From NCBI GenBank assembly GCA_021776785.1, contig JAJFFF010000047.1, positions 48,914-112,913 on the forward strand: a stretch of DNA of 64,000 nt, read 5' to 3'. This DNA comes from Planctomycetota bacterium (GTDB lineage Bacteria > Planctomycetota > PLA2). Shown piece after piece: positions 36,195 through 45,169 of this stretch. A program made the translations under genes and the position numbers. How positions within the stretch are numbered: position 1 is the first letter of the stretch; every line of letters begins with the position of its first letter. The notes below the pieces were generated by a model. That model saw nothing but the letters and a program-made list of their open reading frames with translations, was not told where the DNA came from and searched no databases.

Positions 36195-37421
36195 ATGGAT
36201 CGGCAGGCTCTTGTTGATGATGTTCGCCTTTCGGCTGGGCGGGCTCTTGGTAGCGACTTCTTTGATCTCTCGGCTACCGATGCGGAGCGGGCGGCGCTTG
36301 CGCAGTCGCAGCCTCCTGTCACCGCCAAGATCGCGCAAAACTACGCTGCATGGCGACGGTCGGTCTTGTATGCGGCCGCGTTCCTGCTGTTTATCGCGGC
36401 CCTTCTAGAAATCGCCGGGTACGAGTCGGCGGAGGACGGGCTAACCACCCTCACGGTCAAGGCGGCGAAAGCGAACAACCAACGCCTATCGAAAGACGAC
36501 GCACGGCGAAGAGTGAAGGCGGCGATCCGCGACGAAAACCTCGAGACGATCGACACGATCCCGATGCTCAACCTCTTGAAGTCGCTGATCGTCCTGATCT
36601 GCATCTTTCTCGCCGGGCGCCACTGGTCAGACCTGCGTAAGTCACGACGTCTGGCGCGACGCGCGTGGTACGTCATGCTCGGCATTCCGCTGGCGATTGC
36701 GATCTACCCGTGGGCGCAGGCGCTCGACCTAAGGCACCTCGCGTCAAACGAGGCCACGGCCATGCGAGCCATGCTCTCGGGCATGTTCGGCCTGATGGCG
36801 TTTTTCGCCCTCGGCCCGGCCGTGATCGCAACGTTCGCGGGGATGATGCGCGCATCGATCACACTGAAAACGCTGCTGCACGAAAGCGCGGTCCCCGGTT
36901 ACGTAACGGCGTTGTTCGCGCCGGTCTATGCGATCGTCATCGTCGTGGTGTTCGCGTTGATCAATCAGATCCAGGCGGACGCAAAGCTCCCGATCGGCGT
37001 CGGCTGCATGTTCGGCGCCGCCATGGTCTATCTGTGGCGAGCGAGCGACTTGCTGCGAAGCCACACCAAGGACGAAGCGGTGGACCTGGTGCGCGGCGTA
37101 CGCCGGACGGCGTTTGTTCTTAACGCGGTGGGCATCGTCTTGATCACACTGTTCTTACTCGACATGAACGGCGCCACGTTCTCCAGCGTCGCGACGTTTT
37201 TGGTCACGGCCGGCGGAAACCTATTCGTCTTGGTGGTCGTGGGCTGCGACTTCATCCTCGCGCTTCTGCGGAAAGAGTACGAGCAGGCAAAGGAGTTTCA
37301 GAACTCCAAGTTCGCGGCCGAGTTCGAAGCCAAAATGGCTGGATTCACGAAAGCCGGCATGAGCGACCTGTCCACCGCCGAACCCGCGGCCCCCACACCG
37401 CCGCCGCCGCCCGCCCCGTAG
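36195..37421 (+). CDS. multi-pass membrane protein, unknown family
   Basis: 408 residues. A soluble N-terminus of about 55 residues is followed by some eight hydrophobic helices, for example 'SVLYAAAFLLFIAALLEIAG', 'LLKSLIVLICIFLAG', 'GMFGLMAFFALGPAVIATF', 'ALFAPVYAIVIVVVFALI', 'AVGIVLITLFLLDM' and 'LVTAGGNLFVLVVVGCDFIL'. The C-terminus ends in a Pro-rich tail. Nothing ties it to a named transporter. It starts 19 nt after the second palindromic cassette, which therefore covers its promoter region. Confidence 0.7.
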   Translation: MDRQALVDDVRLSAGRALGSDFFDLSATDAERAALAQSQPPVTAKIAQNYAAWRRSVLYAAAFLLFIAALLEIAGYESAEDGLTTLTVKAAKANNQRLSKDDARRRVKAAIRDENLETIDTIPMLNLLKSLIVLICIFLAGRHWSDLRKSRRLARRAWYVMLGIPLAIAIYPWAQALDLRHLASNEATAMRAMLSGMFGLMAFFALGPAVIATFAGMMRASITLKTLLHESAVPGYVTALFAPVYAIVIVVVFALINQIQADAKLPIGVGCMFGAAMVYLWRASDLLRSHTKDEAVDLVRGVRRTAFVLNAVGIVLITLFLLDMNGATFSSVATFLVTAGGNLFVLVVVGCDFILALLRKEYEQAKEFQNSKFAAEFEAKMAGFTKAGMSDLSTAEPAAPTPPPPPAP

Positions 37422-37506
37422 TCGCATGCCAACCGCCCCTCACGCCGAAGTTTCGGAGGGTGTAACGTGGCGCCGCCCGCTACCATCCAATGGGGGGAGA
37501 TCAGAC

Positions 37507-38862
37507 ATGAAAACATTCGACATCATCGTCCTGGGCGCCGGCAACGCGATGGACGTACCGCGCATCGCCGGCCCCGCGGGCAAGCGTGTGGCACTCATCG
37601 AAAAGAGCGCACTCGGCGGCACGTGCCCCAACCGCGGCTGCATCCCGTCCAAACTCTTGATCGCGCACGCCGAAGTCGCCAACACGATTCGCGACGCGGG
37701 ACGCTTCCACATCAAAGCCAACATCGAAAGCATCGATGCGGACCAAGTCCTCCGCGACGTGAAGTCGTACACGGATCGGTTCGACAACCTGCTCGAAGAT
37801 GGCCTTCCGGAAAACGTAACGCTGTTCCGCGGCCATGGCCGATTCGTCGATCCGCACACCGTCGAGGTAAACGGCGAACAACTGACGGCGCCCATGATCG
37901 TGATCGCGACCGGCTCGCGGCCGCGCCGGCCCGAAGGCATCGAAGCGCCGTACTGGACGAGCGACGAAGTGTTCGCGATCGAAAGCGCGCCGCGTTCTCT
38001 GACGATCGTCGGCGGCGGCTACATCGCGACCGAACTCGCCACGTTCTTCCAGGGCGTAGGTGTGCAGACCACCGTTCTCGCACGCGACAACCGATTGCTG
38101 GGGTTGGAAGACGAAGAGCTGCAACCGATTATCCGCAAGGGCTTCACGCGCCGCGTCGATGTTCGCTTCAAGACGTCACTCATCTCCGCGCGCCAAGACG
38201 GCGACAGCGTCGTCATGACGCTTAAGGATACAGACGGGAACGAAACCGAGCATCGCTCGGAGCGTTTGCTCTACGCCATCGGCCGCGTTCCGAACGCCGA
38301 CACGATCGGCCTGGAGCACACCGGCGTGACGCTTAACGACCGCGGCTACATCGCGGTCGACGACAACCTGCGCACCAACGTCGCCGGCATCTTTGCGATG
38401 GGCGACGTCACCGGACGCCACATGTTCACGCACGCTGCGAGCCTGGAAGCGAAGTATCTCGGCCGTCAACTGATCGGCGAGTCGGACGCGCCGCTCGATT
38501 ACGGACCGATGCCGCACGCGGTGTTCGCCGACCCCGAGGTCGCCGGCGTCGGCCGTACCGAACAGGAGCTGCGTCGCGACGGCGTCGCGTTCAAGAAGGG
38601 CGTCGTGACATACGACGCCGCGACGAAGGGTCGCGCGATCAAAGAGGAGCACGGGCTCGTCAAAATCCTGGTCGCACTCGACGGCACGATTCTCGGCGCA
38701 CACATCGTGGGCGCGCACGCGTCGATTCTGCTCCACGAGATCATCCCGGTGATGAAGTGGAAAAACCACATCTCATCGCTCACCGAGATCATCCACATTC
38801 ACCCATCGCTTCCGGAAGTGGTGCGCGGAGCCGCACGGAAGGCGCAAGAAGCGCTCGACTAG
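37507..38862 (+). CDS. mycothione-reductase-like pyridine nucleotide-disulfide oxidoreductase
   Basis: 451 residues from ATG 37507, preceded by a GGGGGGAGA Shine-Dalgarno sequence. Group I flavoprotein disulfide reductase: FAD site at the N-terminus, redox disulfide C40-C45 in 'GGTCPNRGCIPSK', NAD(P) site 'LTIVGGGYIATELATFF' (about 170-186), 'GIFAMGDVTG' (about 298-307) and the C-terminal active-site His in 'IHIHPSLPEV'. The FAD motif reads GAGNAM, lacking the third glycine; mycothione reductases also deviate there, and the following residues resemble that family. It could reduce mycothione, lipoamide or another disulfide; the sequence alone does not decide. Confidence 0.85.
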   Translation: MKTFDIIVLGAGNAMDVPRIAGPAGKRVALIEKSALGGTCPNRGCIPSKLLIAHAEVANTIRDAGRFHIKANIESIDADQVLRDVKSYTDRFDNLLEDGLPENVTLFRGHGRFVDPHTVEVNGEQLTAPMIVIATGSRPRRPEGIEAPYWTSDEVFAIESAPRSLTIVGGGYIATELATFFQGVGVQTTVLARDNRLLGLEDEELQPIIRKGFTRRVDVRFKTSLISARQDGDSVVMTLKDTDGNETEHRSERLLYAIGRVPNADTIGLEHTGVTLNDRGYIAVDDNLRTNVAGIFAMGDVTGRHMFTHAASLEAKYLGRQLIGESDAPLDYGPMPHAVFADPEVAGVGRTEQELRRDGVAFKKGVVTYDAATKGRAIKEEHGLVKILVALDGTILGAHIVGAHASILLHEIIPVMKWKNHISSLTEIIHIHPSLPEVVRGAARKAQEALD

Positions 38863-38889
38863 CGTCCGCCGACACCAGAAGAGGCACGG

Positions 38890-40233
38890 CTACCAATCCG
38901 CGTCTTTGTTCTTGTCCCACCAAGCCCGCAGCACATCGAGCCCGGCTCGCCGGCCCGCCTTATCCGCGTCGGCGTCGTAGCCGGTGCCCTTGATGTCGAA
39001 TGTGCGATACGGAAAGAGACCGCCCCACACAGAAGAGAGCGCAAACGCAGCCCCACGCCGTACGTTGAGCGAGTCGTCGTCCATCGCGGCAAGGAGCGGC
39101 GTGACGACATTCGGACGACGATAATTGGAGAGCGCCCACGCCGCCGCCGATCGATCCTTTTCCAACGGAGCGCGCAATGCCGCGACGACCACCGGGAGCC
39201 CGGTGTAGTCGTCGCGACGGCGCAGGAGCTCGGCCGCCCAAATGCGCTGGGCGATGCTCTTGCCTTGAAGCGCTGTGCGCAACATCTTGTCGTCGACCGC
39301 GCCGGCAAACTTGTTGAGCTCCTCCAGCGCGGCTTTCGCGGTGTACTCGTCCTCGTGATCGAGGTGTGCACGCAGTACCGGAAGGATCGCGCGATGCCCG
39401 CGCGCGGCGACGAATCGCATCCAGCGCGCGCGCGCATAGTTGTGTTCAATCGTCTTGATGCGTTCGGTCATCGCGTCCAGTACGGCATTGGACAAGGCGA
39501 CGGATTCCGGAAGCATGTCGGCGATGTTGTACATCCCAGAAAACGTCAACTTCGCATCGCGAATGGAGCGCAGCAAGACGAGTTCGGCCATGGCCGTGGC
39601 CGAGCCGCTTCCCAAACAAAACGCCGCGGAGGAAGCAACGACATCGACATCCTTGTCGGTCCAAAGCGTCATCGCTTTCACGGGAGCAACCGGATCACCC
39701 TGCTTCGCCAACACGCGAAGGACCGGCCCCAGATAACCCGACTTGACGCCGGGACGAAGAAGCGCGCGCAACGCGGCTTGCACTTCGACGTGGCGCACGA
39801 GTTCCAACTTGCGCGGCAGATACGCAAACTCAACGGTCGAGAGACCATCGACCGAAAGCGCGCCACGAATCAGCGGCAGCCCTTCCTTCGGCTTGCCCGC
39901 GCGGAGCAGCGCGGACCCCGCACACAACCGTAGGTACGGCGGCTTCGCGGAGGCGAGGTCGCGAAAACCGCGCAGCGCGACCTGTGTCGGAAACATCTCC
40001 AACAACATGACGACGTAGTTTTGCCCAATCACGTCGAGTTGCGGGGCGCGCGCAACGAGAGCCGGCACCATCGACGGATGCTTTTTGTTGCGCAAGGCGG
40101 TGTAGGCGCGCGAACGCACGCGGTAGTCGCGGTTCGCAAGCTGGTCGAGCAGCGCGTCCCACTCCTGCGCGGTTGCCGCGCGAGCCAAGAGCACGACGCT
40201 AAGACAGGCCCCCAAAAGAATCGAACGGCGCAA
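38890..40233 (-). CDS. secreted HEAT-repeat protein
   Basis: 447 residues with a signal peptide (RSILLGACLSVVLLARAATA). HEAT-like repeats run through most of it ('DYRVRSRAYTALRNKKHPSM', 'YTAKAALEELNKFAGA', 'VVAALRAPLEKDRSAAAWAL', 'PLLAAMDDDSLNVRRGAAFA'). The C-terminus ends 'LRAWWDKNKDADW', a tail style common in planctomycete envelope proteins. No catalytic motif. It shares strand and 5-nt spacing with the vWA-like gene upstream, so the two are probably expressed together. Confidence 0.75.
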   Translation of the reverse strand: MRRSILLGACLSVVLLARAATAQEWDALLDQLANRDYRVRSRAYTALRNKKHPSMVPALVARAPQLDVIGQNYVVMLLEMFPTQVALRGFRDLASAKPPYLRLCAGSALLRAGKPKEGLPLIRGALSVDGLSTVEFAYLPRKLELVRHVEVQAALRALLRPGVKSGYLGPVLRVLAKQGDPVAPVKAMTLWTDKDVDVVASSAAFCLGSGSATAMAELVLLRSIRDAKLTFSGMYNIADMLPESVALSNAVLDAMTERIKTIEHNYARARWMRFVAARGHRAILPVLRAHLDHEDEYTAKAALEELNKFAGAVDDKMLRTALQGKSIAQRIWAAELLRRRDDYTGLPVVVAALRAPLEKDRSAAAWALSNYRRPNVVTPLLAAMDDDSLNVRRGAAFALSSVWGGLFPYRTFDIKGTGYDADADKAGRRAGLDVLRAWWDKNKDADW

Positions 40234-40238
40234 CGGAG

Positions 40239-41900
40239 CTACCCACCGCCCGACGTCGGGCCGCCGGTCCCGCCACTCGACGGATCCGTCGGCCGGTCCG
40301 GTTTGCCCTCGGTCGTCGTGTCCTTACCTGTCGAACCCGGTAACCGGTTGATCGTCCCGGTGGACTTGCCCGTGCCGGTGATCCGCCAGCGCGCGAGTCC
40401 CGCGCGCCGAAACGCCATCGCGAACGGCGTGTTTGCATACCGCAACAGGAACGAATCCGAAACGTCACGAAACGCACGCAACGCCGCGTCGGTTTTCTTG
40501 CCCCCGGGAAACCGCGCGAACAAAAGCGCCCCAACGCCATGACTAAGCGAGATCGGGCTGGACGAAATGCCGGTCAGGATCGCGGGCATGTACGGCGGGC
40601 GATCCGGCGGCGCGAGCGCCTTGCGTTGTATGGCCTTGGGCGCCACGTCGCGGCAAAATGCAACGAAGTACATGAGGTTGAGCCGTGTCAGGTGCGCCAT
40701 CACGCGCGTGTACTCCGCGGCGGCGAGCGCGCGCGAGCGAGGCCCCTTCATTTTGGCGGCGACCAGCTGATCGAGCCGACGACACACGAGATCACAATCG
40801 GTGATCAAGCGGCGCGCCCGATTGATCTCGGCGTTGAGAGACAGCGTGCGACCGATCGGTGCCAAGTTGCCGGTCAAGCGCTTGCTGACCTTGCTGGACC
40901 CTGAGAGCGGCGGCCGCCCGAGGACCAGCCCGGAGTTCGCGGCCTCATCCCATATGCGAAAGAGCGCGCGGTAAATCGGATCGCGCGCCATCAGCGCGAT
41001 CGCCGCGCGCTGTTTTCCGACGTGCGGCTCCAACGCGCGCAGCGCCGCCGCGTTGTACGGATACTCCGGTGCGATCTGGTTCCCGCGGCAGACGATGCAA
41101 CTCACGCCCGTGATCGTGCACGAGTAGGTGCCCGCCCCGGGGTAGTAGAGATAGACACGCGCTTTCGTCGCCGCCGCGAGACGGCTAAACGCCCAATACG
41201 GACGTCCACTCGGGGCATAGCTGGTGGCCGCGCGCATTTGCCCCAGCCAGTACCACGGCACATCCACGAGCACGGCGTCGCCGCCGATCTGCGTCTCCTC
41301 GCGCGGCGCTTTCCAACGCGGCTTCGAGATGTAGTGCGAGTCCGCAAGGAACGCTTCGCGCACGACCAACGTGAGTTTTACGCGCGCCCGTTTCAGCGCC
41401 TTCGCCGTAGCCGGGAGATCGTCAAACGTGTCCCCGTTTTCCAACGAGAACAAGACGACTTCGCGCGTGCCGCGCGCTTTCGAAAGGGCCTTCGCGACGC
41501 TGCGCAAATCCGCAAACACGTTGCGATACGCACCCTTGGCGCCGGCCACGACCGTGGTGACCGCTTTCTCCACCGCCGCTAGGTCCGACGTCGGGGCGAC
41601 CGCAAAACTCGCCGCCCCGCTTTTCCAGACGGCAAACTGCACCTTGCCCAGCCGCCGCGCGTGGCGCGCAAACGCCGCGTGCAGAGCGCCGGGCAGCCCC
41701 GACTTCTGCAGCGACGGGGTCGGATCCAACACCAAGCAGACGGTGCGCGCGCCGGACCCGCCGCCGCCCAAGACGGCATCCAAAACGCGCTCGACGTGCG
41801 CCGCGTGCCGAATCGTGACCCCACTCGGCTCCGCGGCCAGCGCCACGGGTCCGGCGGCAGCCAAAAGGGCAATCACAAGCACGCGCATGGAACCCGCCAT
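40239..41900 (-). CDS. secreted von Willebrand factor A-like protein
   Basis: About 553 residues with a signal peptide (RVLVIALLAAAGPVALAA). A vWA-like domain starts near residue 50: the strand 'TVCLVLDPTPSL' carries a MIDAS-like D-x-T-x-S, followed by helices and strands ('EVVLFSLENGD', 'KLTLVVREAFLA') of the fold. The second half is helical with a cysteine pair (CSCIVCRGN region and ITDCDLVCRRL). The C-terminus is a Gly/Thr/Ser/Pro-rich tail, likely unstructured. It probably binds a partner through the metal site; the partner is unknown. ATG 41888 is an alternative start. Confidence 0.65.
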   Translation of the reverse strand: MAGSMRVLVIALLAAAGPVALAAEPSGVTIRHAAHVERVLDAVLGGGGSGARTVCLVLDPTPSLQKSGLPGALHAAFARHARRLGKVQFAVWKSGAASFAVAPTSDLAAVEKAVTTVVAGAKGAYRNVFADLRSVAKALSKARGTREVVLFSLENGDTFDDLPATAKALKRARVKLTLVVREAFLADSHYISKPRWKAPREETQIGGDAVLVDVPWYWLGQMRAATSYAPSGRPYWAFSRLAAATKARVYLYYPGAGTYSCTITGVSCIVCRGNQIAPEYPYNAAALRALEPHVGKQRAAIALMARDPIYRALFRIWDEAANSGLVLGRPPLSGSSKVSKRLTGNLAPIGRTLSLNAEINRARRLITDCDLVCRRLDQLVAAKMKGPRSRALAAAEYTRVMAHLTRLNLMYFVAFCRDVAPKAIQRKALAPPDRPPYMPAILTGISSSPISLSHGVGALLFARFPGGKKTDAALRAFRDVSDSFLLRYANTPFAMAFRRAGLARWRITGTGKSTGTINRLPGSTGKDTTTEGKPDRPTDPSSGGTGGPTSGGG

Positions 41901-41959
41901 GATAGCGTTTTTGGCAGCTTGACCGCTGCCCAAGTTCACGTTGCGGTTCGTTGCCGCAG

Positions 41960-42733
41960 CTACTTGTGCTTTTTAAGGAACGCGGAAACGGCTTCCCAAT
42001 ATCCCTTGTGGTCGTCAAATCGTTCCCAAAGCGCACGCGACCCGTGGTTGCCTTTGGTTTGGGGCACGTATGCGACCTTTTTGCCCTTGGGAATGGCCGC
42101 GAAGATCGCCGCCCACTGCGGCTTCTCGTTTTTCGCCGACGTGATGAACACGGGATGCTTCAGGCCCTTCGCGGCGTCGCGCACCCACGTGGCCGGCTTT
42201 CCAAAGCGCGTGAAGTACTCGCCGGGCGCAAACGACAACACAGCGTCCGCGAGCTTCGGTTCGCTACCGACGACCTGGAGGACCAGCGCCGACGAGTAGG
42301 AACTCCCCCACGCCACCAACTTTCCGCGCGCGTGATGTTTGCGGGCGTACTTCAGCGCCGCCACGATGTCTTGCCGCGCGTCCACAAACGTTGTTTGCTT
42401 CTTCGCTTTTTTGGCGCGTGCCACAGTCTCATTCGTGACGCCGTTGACGCCGCCGCCCGAACGCTGATCGATCGCCATGCAGTTAAATCCAAGCGCATTC
42501 AACTTCGGCACGATCTCGCGATACTCCCCGCGACTCCATCCGGCTTGGTGACACAAGACGATAAATGGCGTCTTGAGACTCTTGTGCGGAGCGTACAGGT
42601 CCGCCGTGATCTTGAGCCCGTCCTCGGAGGCGAACTCAAACTGCTTTGGCGCGGCCGGCTTCTTATCTTTCGCCCCGGCCAGGGGCGACAAACCAAACAA
42701 CGCGAGCAAGACGAGCGGAGCGTAGGTGTGCAT
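41960..42733 (-). CDS. secreted alpha/beta hydrolase
   Basis: 257 residues with a signal peptide (HTYAPLVLLALFGLSPLAGA). Fold features are 'TPFIVLCHQAGWSRGEYRE' (oxyanion region), 'FNCMAIDQRSGG' and the nucleophile elbow G-S-S-Y-S in 'LVAWGSSYSSALVLQVV'. An acid is expected near 'HPVFITSAKNE' and the catalytic His in 'TKGNHGSRALW'. It resembles dienelactone hydrolase or prolyl-oligopeptidase-like esterases. Substrate unknown. It is divergent from the M48 peptidase gene. Confidence 0.78.
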   Translation of the reverse strand: MHTYAPLVLLALFGLSPLAGAKDKKPAAPKQFEFASEDGLKITADLYAPHKSLKTPFIVLCHQAGWSRGEYREIVPKLNALGFNCMAIDQRSGGGVNGVTNETVARAKKAKKQTTFVDARQDIVAALKYARKHHARGKLVAWGSSYSSALVLQVVGSEPKLADAVLSFAPGEYFTRFGKPATWVRDAAKGLKHPVFITSAKNEKPQWAAIFAAIPKGKKVAYVPQTKGNHGSRALWERFDDHKGYWEAVSAFLKKHK

Positions 42734-42809
42734 AACCTCACTATGCCGCTGCCAGGCCCGGGCGTTACAAAAAAACCCGCGATTCCGGATTCAACGCTAC
42801 GATGCGCGG

Positions 42810-44108
42810 GTGCCGCGCATTCTCCTCCTCCTCACGATCGTTTGGACACTCGGCAGTTGCGGAGCGCGCCAAACCGATCCCGTCACGGGCGATACTTATC
42901 GCTCCAACGTCGCCAACGACTTCGCCACACAAGATCGCTGGATCCGCGAGAACCGCATCACGGAGCTGCGGGTGGCGCAAGACGGAGGCATGCTCAATGA
43001 GCCGCAAATCAACACGGCGTGCCAGGCCGTGTTCGATGAGATTGTCGCCGCCATTCCCGCGGACCATCGACGCGACTTTCGGTACTCGTTTTATCTGTCG
43101 ACGTCGCCCGAGATCAACGCGTACACATACGGCGGCGGGCGCGTGCACTGTTTCCTTGGCGCCCTCGCCGCGTGCGACGACGAATCCGAGTTCGCCGGCC
43201 TCTTGGCGCACGAGTTGGGGCACAACAGCCACGACCATGTCGGACAAACCAACGCGCGGTCGCGCCGCGTGTCCAACATCTTGGGGCTCGGCGGTGTGCT
43301 CGGCCAACCGGGGCGCGCGATCGGTGGCTTGGTCGGCGGCTGGGCGGCCAACATCACGCTGCAAACCTATTCGCGCCGTCAGGAGAACGAGGCGGACCAG
43401 CGTGCGATCGAGTACACCGACGGCGCGGGCATCGACCCCGACGGTTTGGCGCGATGGTTTGAAAGGTTGCGGATCCGGTTCGGCGATCAGCGTGTGGCTT
43501 TGTTTGCGAGCCATCCGTCGCACAAAAACCGCGTGCGCGATATCCGCGACAGCATCAAGAGCCAGAACCGCACGCGCAAAGGTCGGCGCAACTCGGACCG
43601 CTTCGTGGCGGCGCGCGATCGCGCGCGGGTGATCCATCCGTACTACGTCGACTTGCACCGCACGCTCGCCGGTTCCGACGCACAAGCCACCGTCGAAGCG
43701 TGCGACCGCGGCATCGCGGCGCTACCGCAACACGCCGCGTTCTACTTTTGGAAGGGCATGCTCGCGGGCACGTCGGACGACACGGCGATTCGGACCGAAG
43801 GACTGTTGCTCCTTCGCCGCGCCGCCGAGCTCGATCCCCGCAACTACCTGACGCAGTATCTCGCCGGGCTCGTGGAGCTGTCGGCCGGCCTCTTTGAGGA
43901 CGCGCGCGACCACGCGACAGCGACGATCGAGCTTGTTCCGTTTTTCCCGACCGCGTTTTATGTCCGCGGCCGCGCCGAACTGGGCCTGAAAAACAAGGAA
44001 GCCGCCCATCGCGACTTCGAGCGCGCCTTGGATCTGGTTCCCAACCGCCAAAAGCGAGCCTGGCTCAAAGAGATCGAGAAGGTCGCGCCCGACTTCCGCA
44101 AAGGCTAA
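42810..44108 (+). CDS. lipoprotein M48-family metallopeptidase with C-terminal TPR
   Basis: 432 residues from a GTG start; longer in-frame starts would overlap the divergent hydrolase. A lipoprotein signal (RILLLLTIVWTLGSC) places the lipidated Cys near residue 18. The zinc motif is HELGH in 'LLAHELGHNSHDHV' (about 135-148), and the third ligand Glu is in 'RQENEADQRAIEY'. TPR-like helices make up the last 130 residues. It is similar in plan to BepA/YfgC-type envelope proteases that act on outer-membrane proteins, and a periplasmic quality-control role is inferred. A 318-residue lipoprotein gene follows 32 nt later. Confidence 0.87.
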   Translation: MPRILLLLTIVWTLGSCGARQTDPVTGDTYRSNVANDFATQDRWIRENRITELRVAQDGGMLNEPQINTACQAVFDEIVAAIPADHRRDFRYSFYLSTSPEINAYTYGGGRVHCFLGALAACDDESEFAGLLAHELGHNSHDHVGQTNARSRRVSNILGLGGVLGQPGRAIGGLVGGWAANITLQTYSRRQENEADQRAIEYTDGAGIDPDGLARWFERLRIRFGDQRVALFASHPSHKNRVRDIRDSIKSQNRTRKGRRNSDRFVAARDRARVIHPYYVDLHRTLAGSDAQATVEACDRGIAALPQHAAFYFWKGMLAGTSDDTAIRTEGLLLLRRAAELDPRNYLTQYLAGLVELSAGLFEDARDHATATIELVPFFPTAFYVRGRAELGLKNKEAAHRDFERALDLVPNRQKRAWLKEIEKVAPDFRKG

Positions 44109-44140
44109 GGAAGCGGTCCTCGATCGGGTAAAACAACTCG

Positions 44141-45097
44141 ATGCGCTGGAGTTCGCTTCTCATTTTCGTGTCGGCGTGCGCCGGCACCGGTATTCAGAGC
44201 CCGCCGAGTGCGACGGAACACACACCGCGCAAGGTAACCGTCGCGTCCGTGCGTGCGGAACGAGCGCACTACGCGCTTGAGCTCAGCGGCGGCGCGGCCG
44301 GTCGTCTCGGCGAAGACTTGCGCGCGGGGCGGAGCTGGCTAAACCTCGACGCGCCGCGTGCGTTTTCGTTCGCGAGCGCGGCACTGCTGGCCGGTGAAAC
44401 GGCGTGGACGGTGAAGCGCCAAACCACCGTGTTCGCGCGCGAGCGCGGCGGCAAGGCCGGCGGGACAGCACTGACGCGCATCGAAGGGCGCGCCTCGTCC
44501 GATCCGATCACTGAGATCAGCAAACCGTCGCACCCGTCCGTCGGACTCGGAACCATTCCGACCCAAAGCGTGCGCGTTTTGCTGGGACGCGGTGTCGATC
44601 AACTCCTCGACCGCGGCGAAACCGAAGCGATCATTTGGATCGACGTGGTGGACGCAAGCGGCCAACCCGTGCCGTGGCAGTCCAAGCTCGGCGACGCGTA
44701 CCGACAGCAGTCGCTGGCGCCGGTGCAAGAACTGCTCGTCGAGGTGGAGCGCAACTCGATCAACGATCGGACGTATTACCGCGTGCCGCTCGAACTCGTG
44801 TTGCTTGCGGCCCAGAGCAAGCTCACCCGCAACGGCGAGGTCACGACGTTCGTCTGGGAAGGCGTGTGGCGCGGGGCGATGGTGAACACTGCGCCGTCTT
44901 ACGCCAACGTCACGTGGAACGCTCCGGCGCGACTCGAATACAAGGAGTACGCGAAACCGCGCAAGAGCTTCAGCTTGCTGCGCACCGTCTTCGCGCCGGT
45001 CGCGCTCGCTAGCGACTTCGGGGCTGCGTTCCTGGATCCGGAAGCCGACCAGGGACTCTTCGAGGAAACTCGAGACCGCCAAAAATCGCGCCGCTGA
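44141..45097 (+). CDS. putative lipoprotein, unknown function
   Basis: 318 residues beginning with a short lipoprotein signal (MRWSSLLIFVSAC). The rest is a mixed alpha/beta soluble protein with no recognised domain. Stretches such as 'LIWIDVVDASGQPVPW'-like beta strands and 'YYRVPLELVLL' suggest a beta-sandwich. It probably forms an operon with the M48 peptidase and is followed by a strong terminator. Confidence 0.6.
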   Translation: MRWSSLLIFVSACAGTGIQSPPSATEHTPRKVTVASVRAERAHYALELSGGAAGRLGEDLRAGRSWLNLDAPRAFSFASAALLAGETAWTVKRQTTVFARERGGKAGGTALTRIEGRASSDPITEISKPSHPSVGLGTIPTQSVRVLLGRGVDQLLDRGETEAIIWIDVVDASGQPVPWQSKLGDAYRQQSLAPVQELLVEVERNSINDRTYYRVPLELVLLAAQSKLTRNGEVTTFVWEGVWRGAMVNTAPSYANVTWNAPARLEYKEYAKPRKSFSLLRTVFAPVALASDFGAAFLDPEADQGLFEETRDRQKSRR

Positions 45098-45121
45098 CGC
45101 GCAGAGTCCCCCAGCAAGAAC

Positions 45122-45159
45122 GCGACCCGGGATGCCGAACGGCACACCGGGTCGCTTTT
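45122..45159 (+). terminator. Rho-independent terminator
   Basis: GCGACCCGG and CCGGGTCGC form a perfect 9-bp stem with a 16-nt loop, followed directly by TTTT. It lies 24 nt after the lipoprotein stop and also sits at the 3' end of the convergent gene, so it may serve both directions. Confidence 0.85.
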
Positions 45160-45169
45160 ATGGATGGAT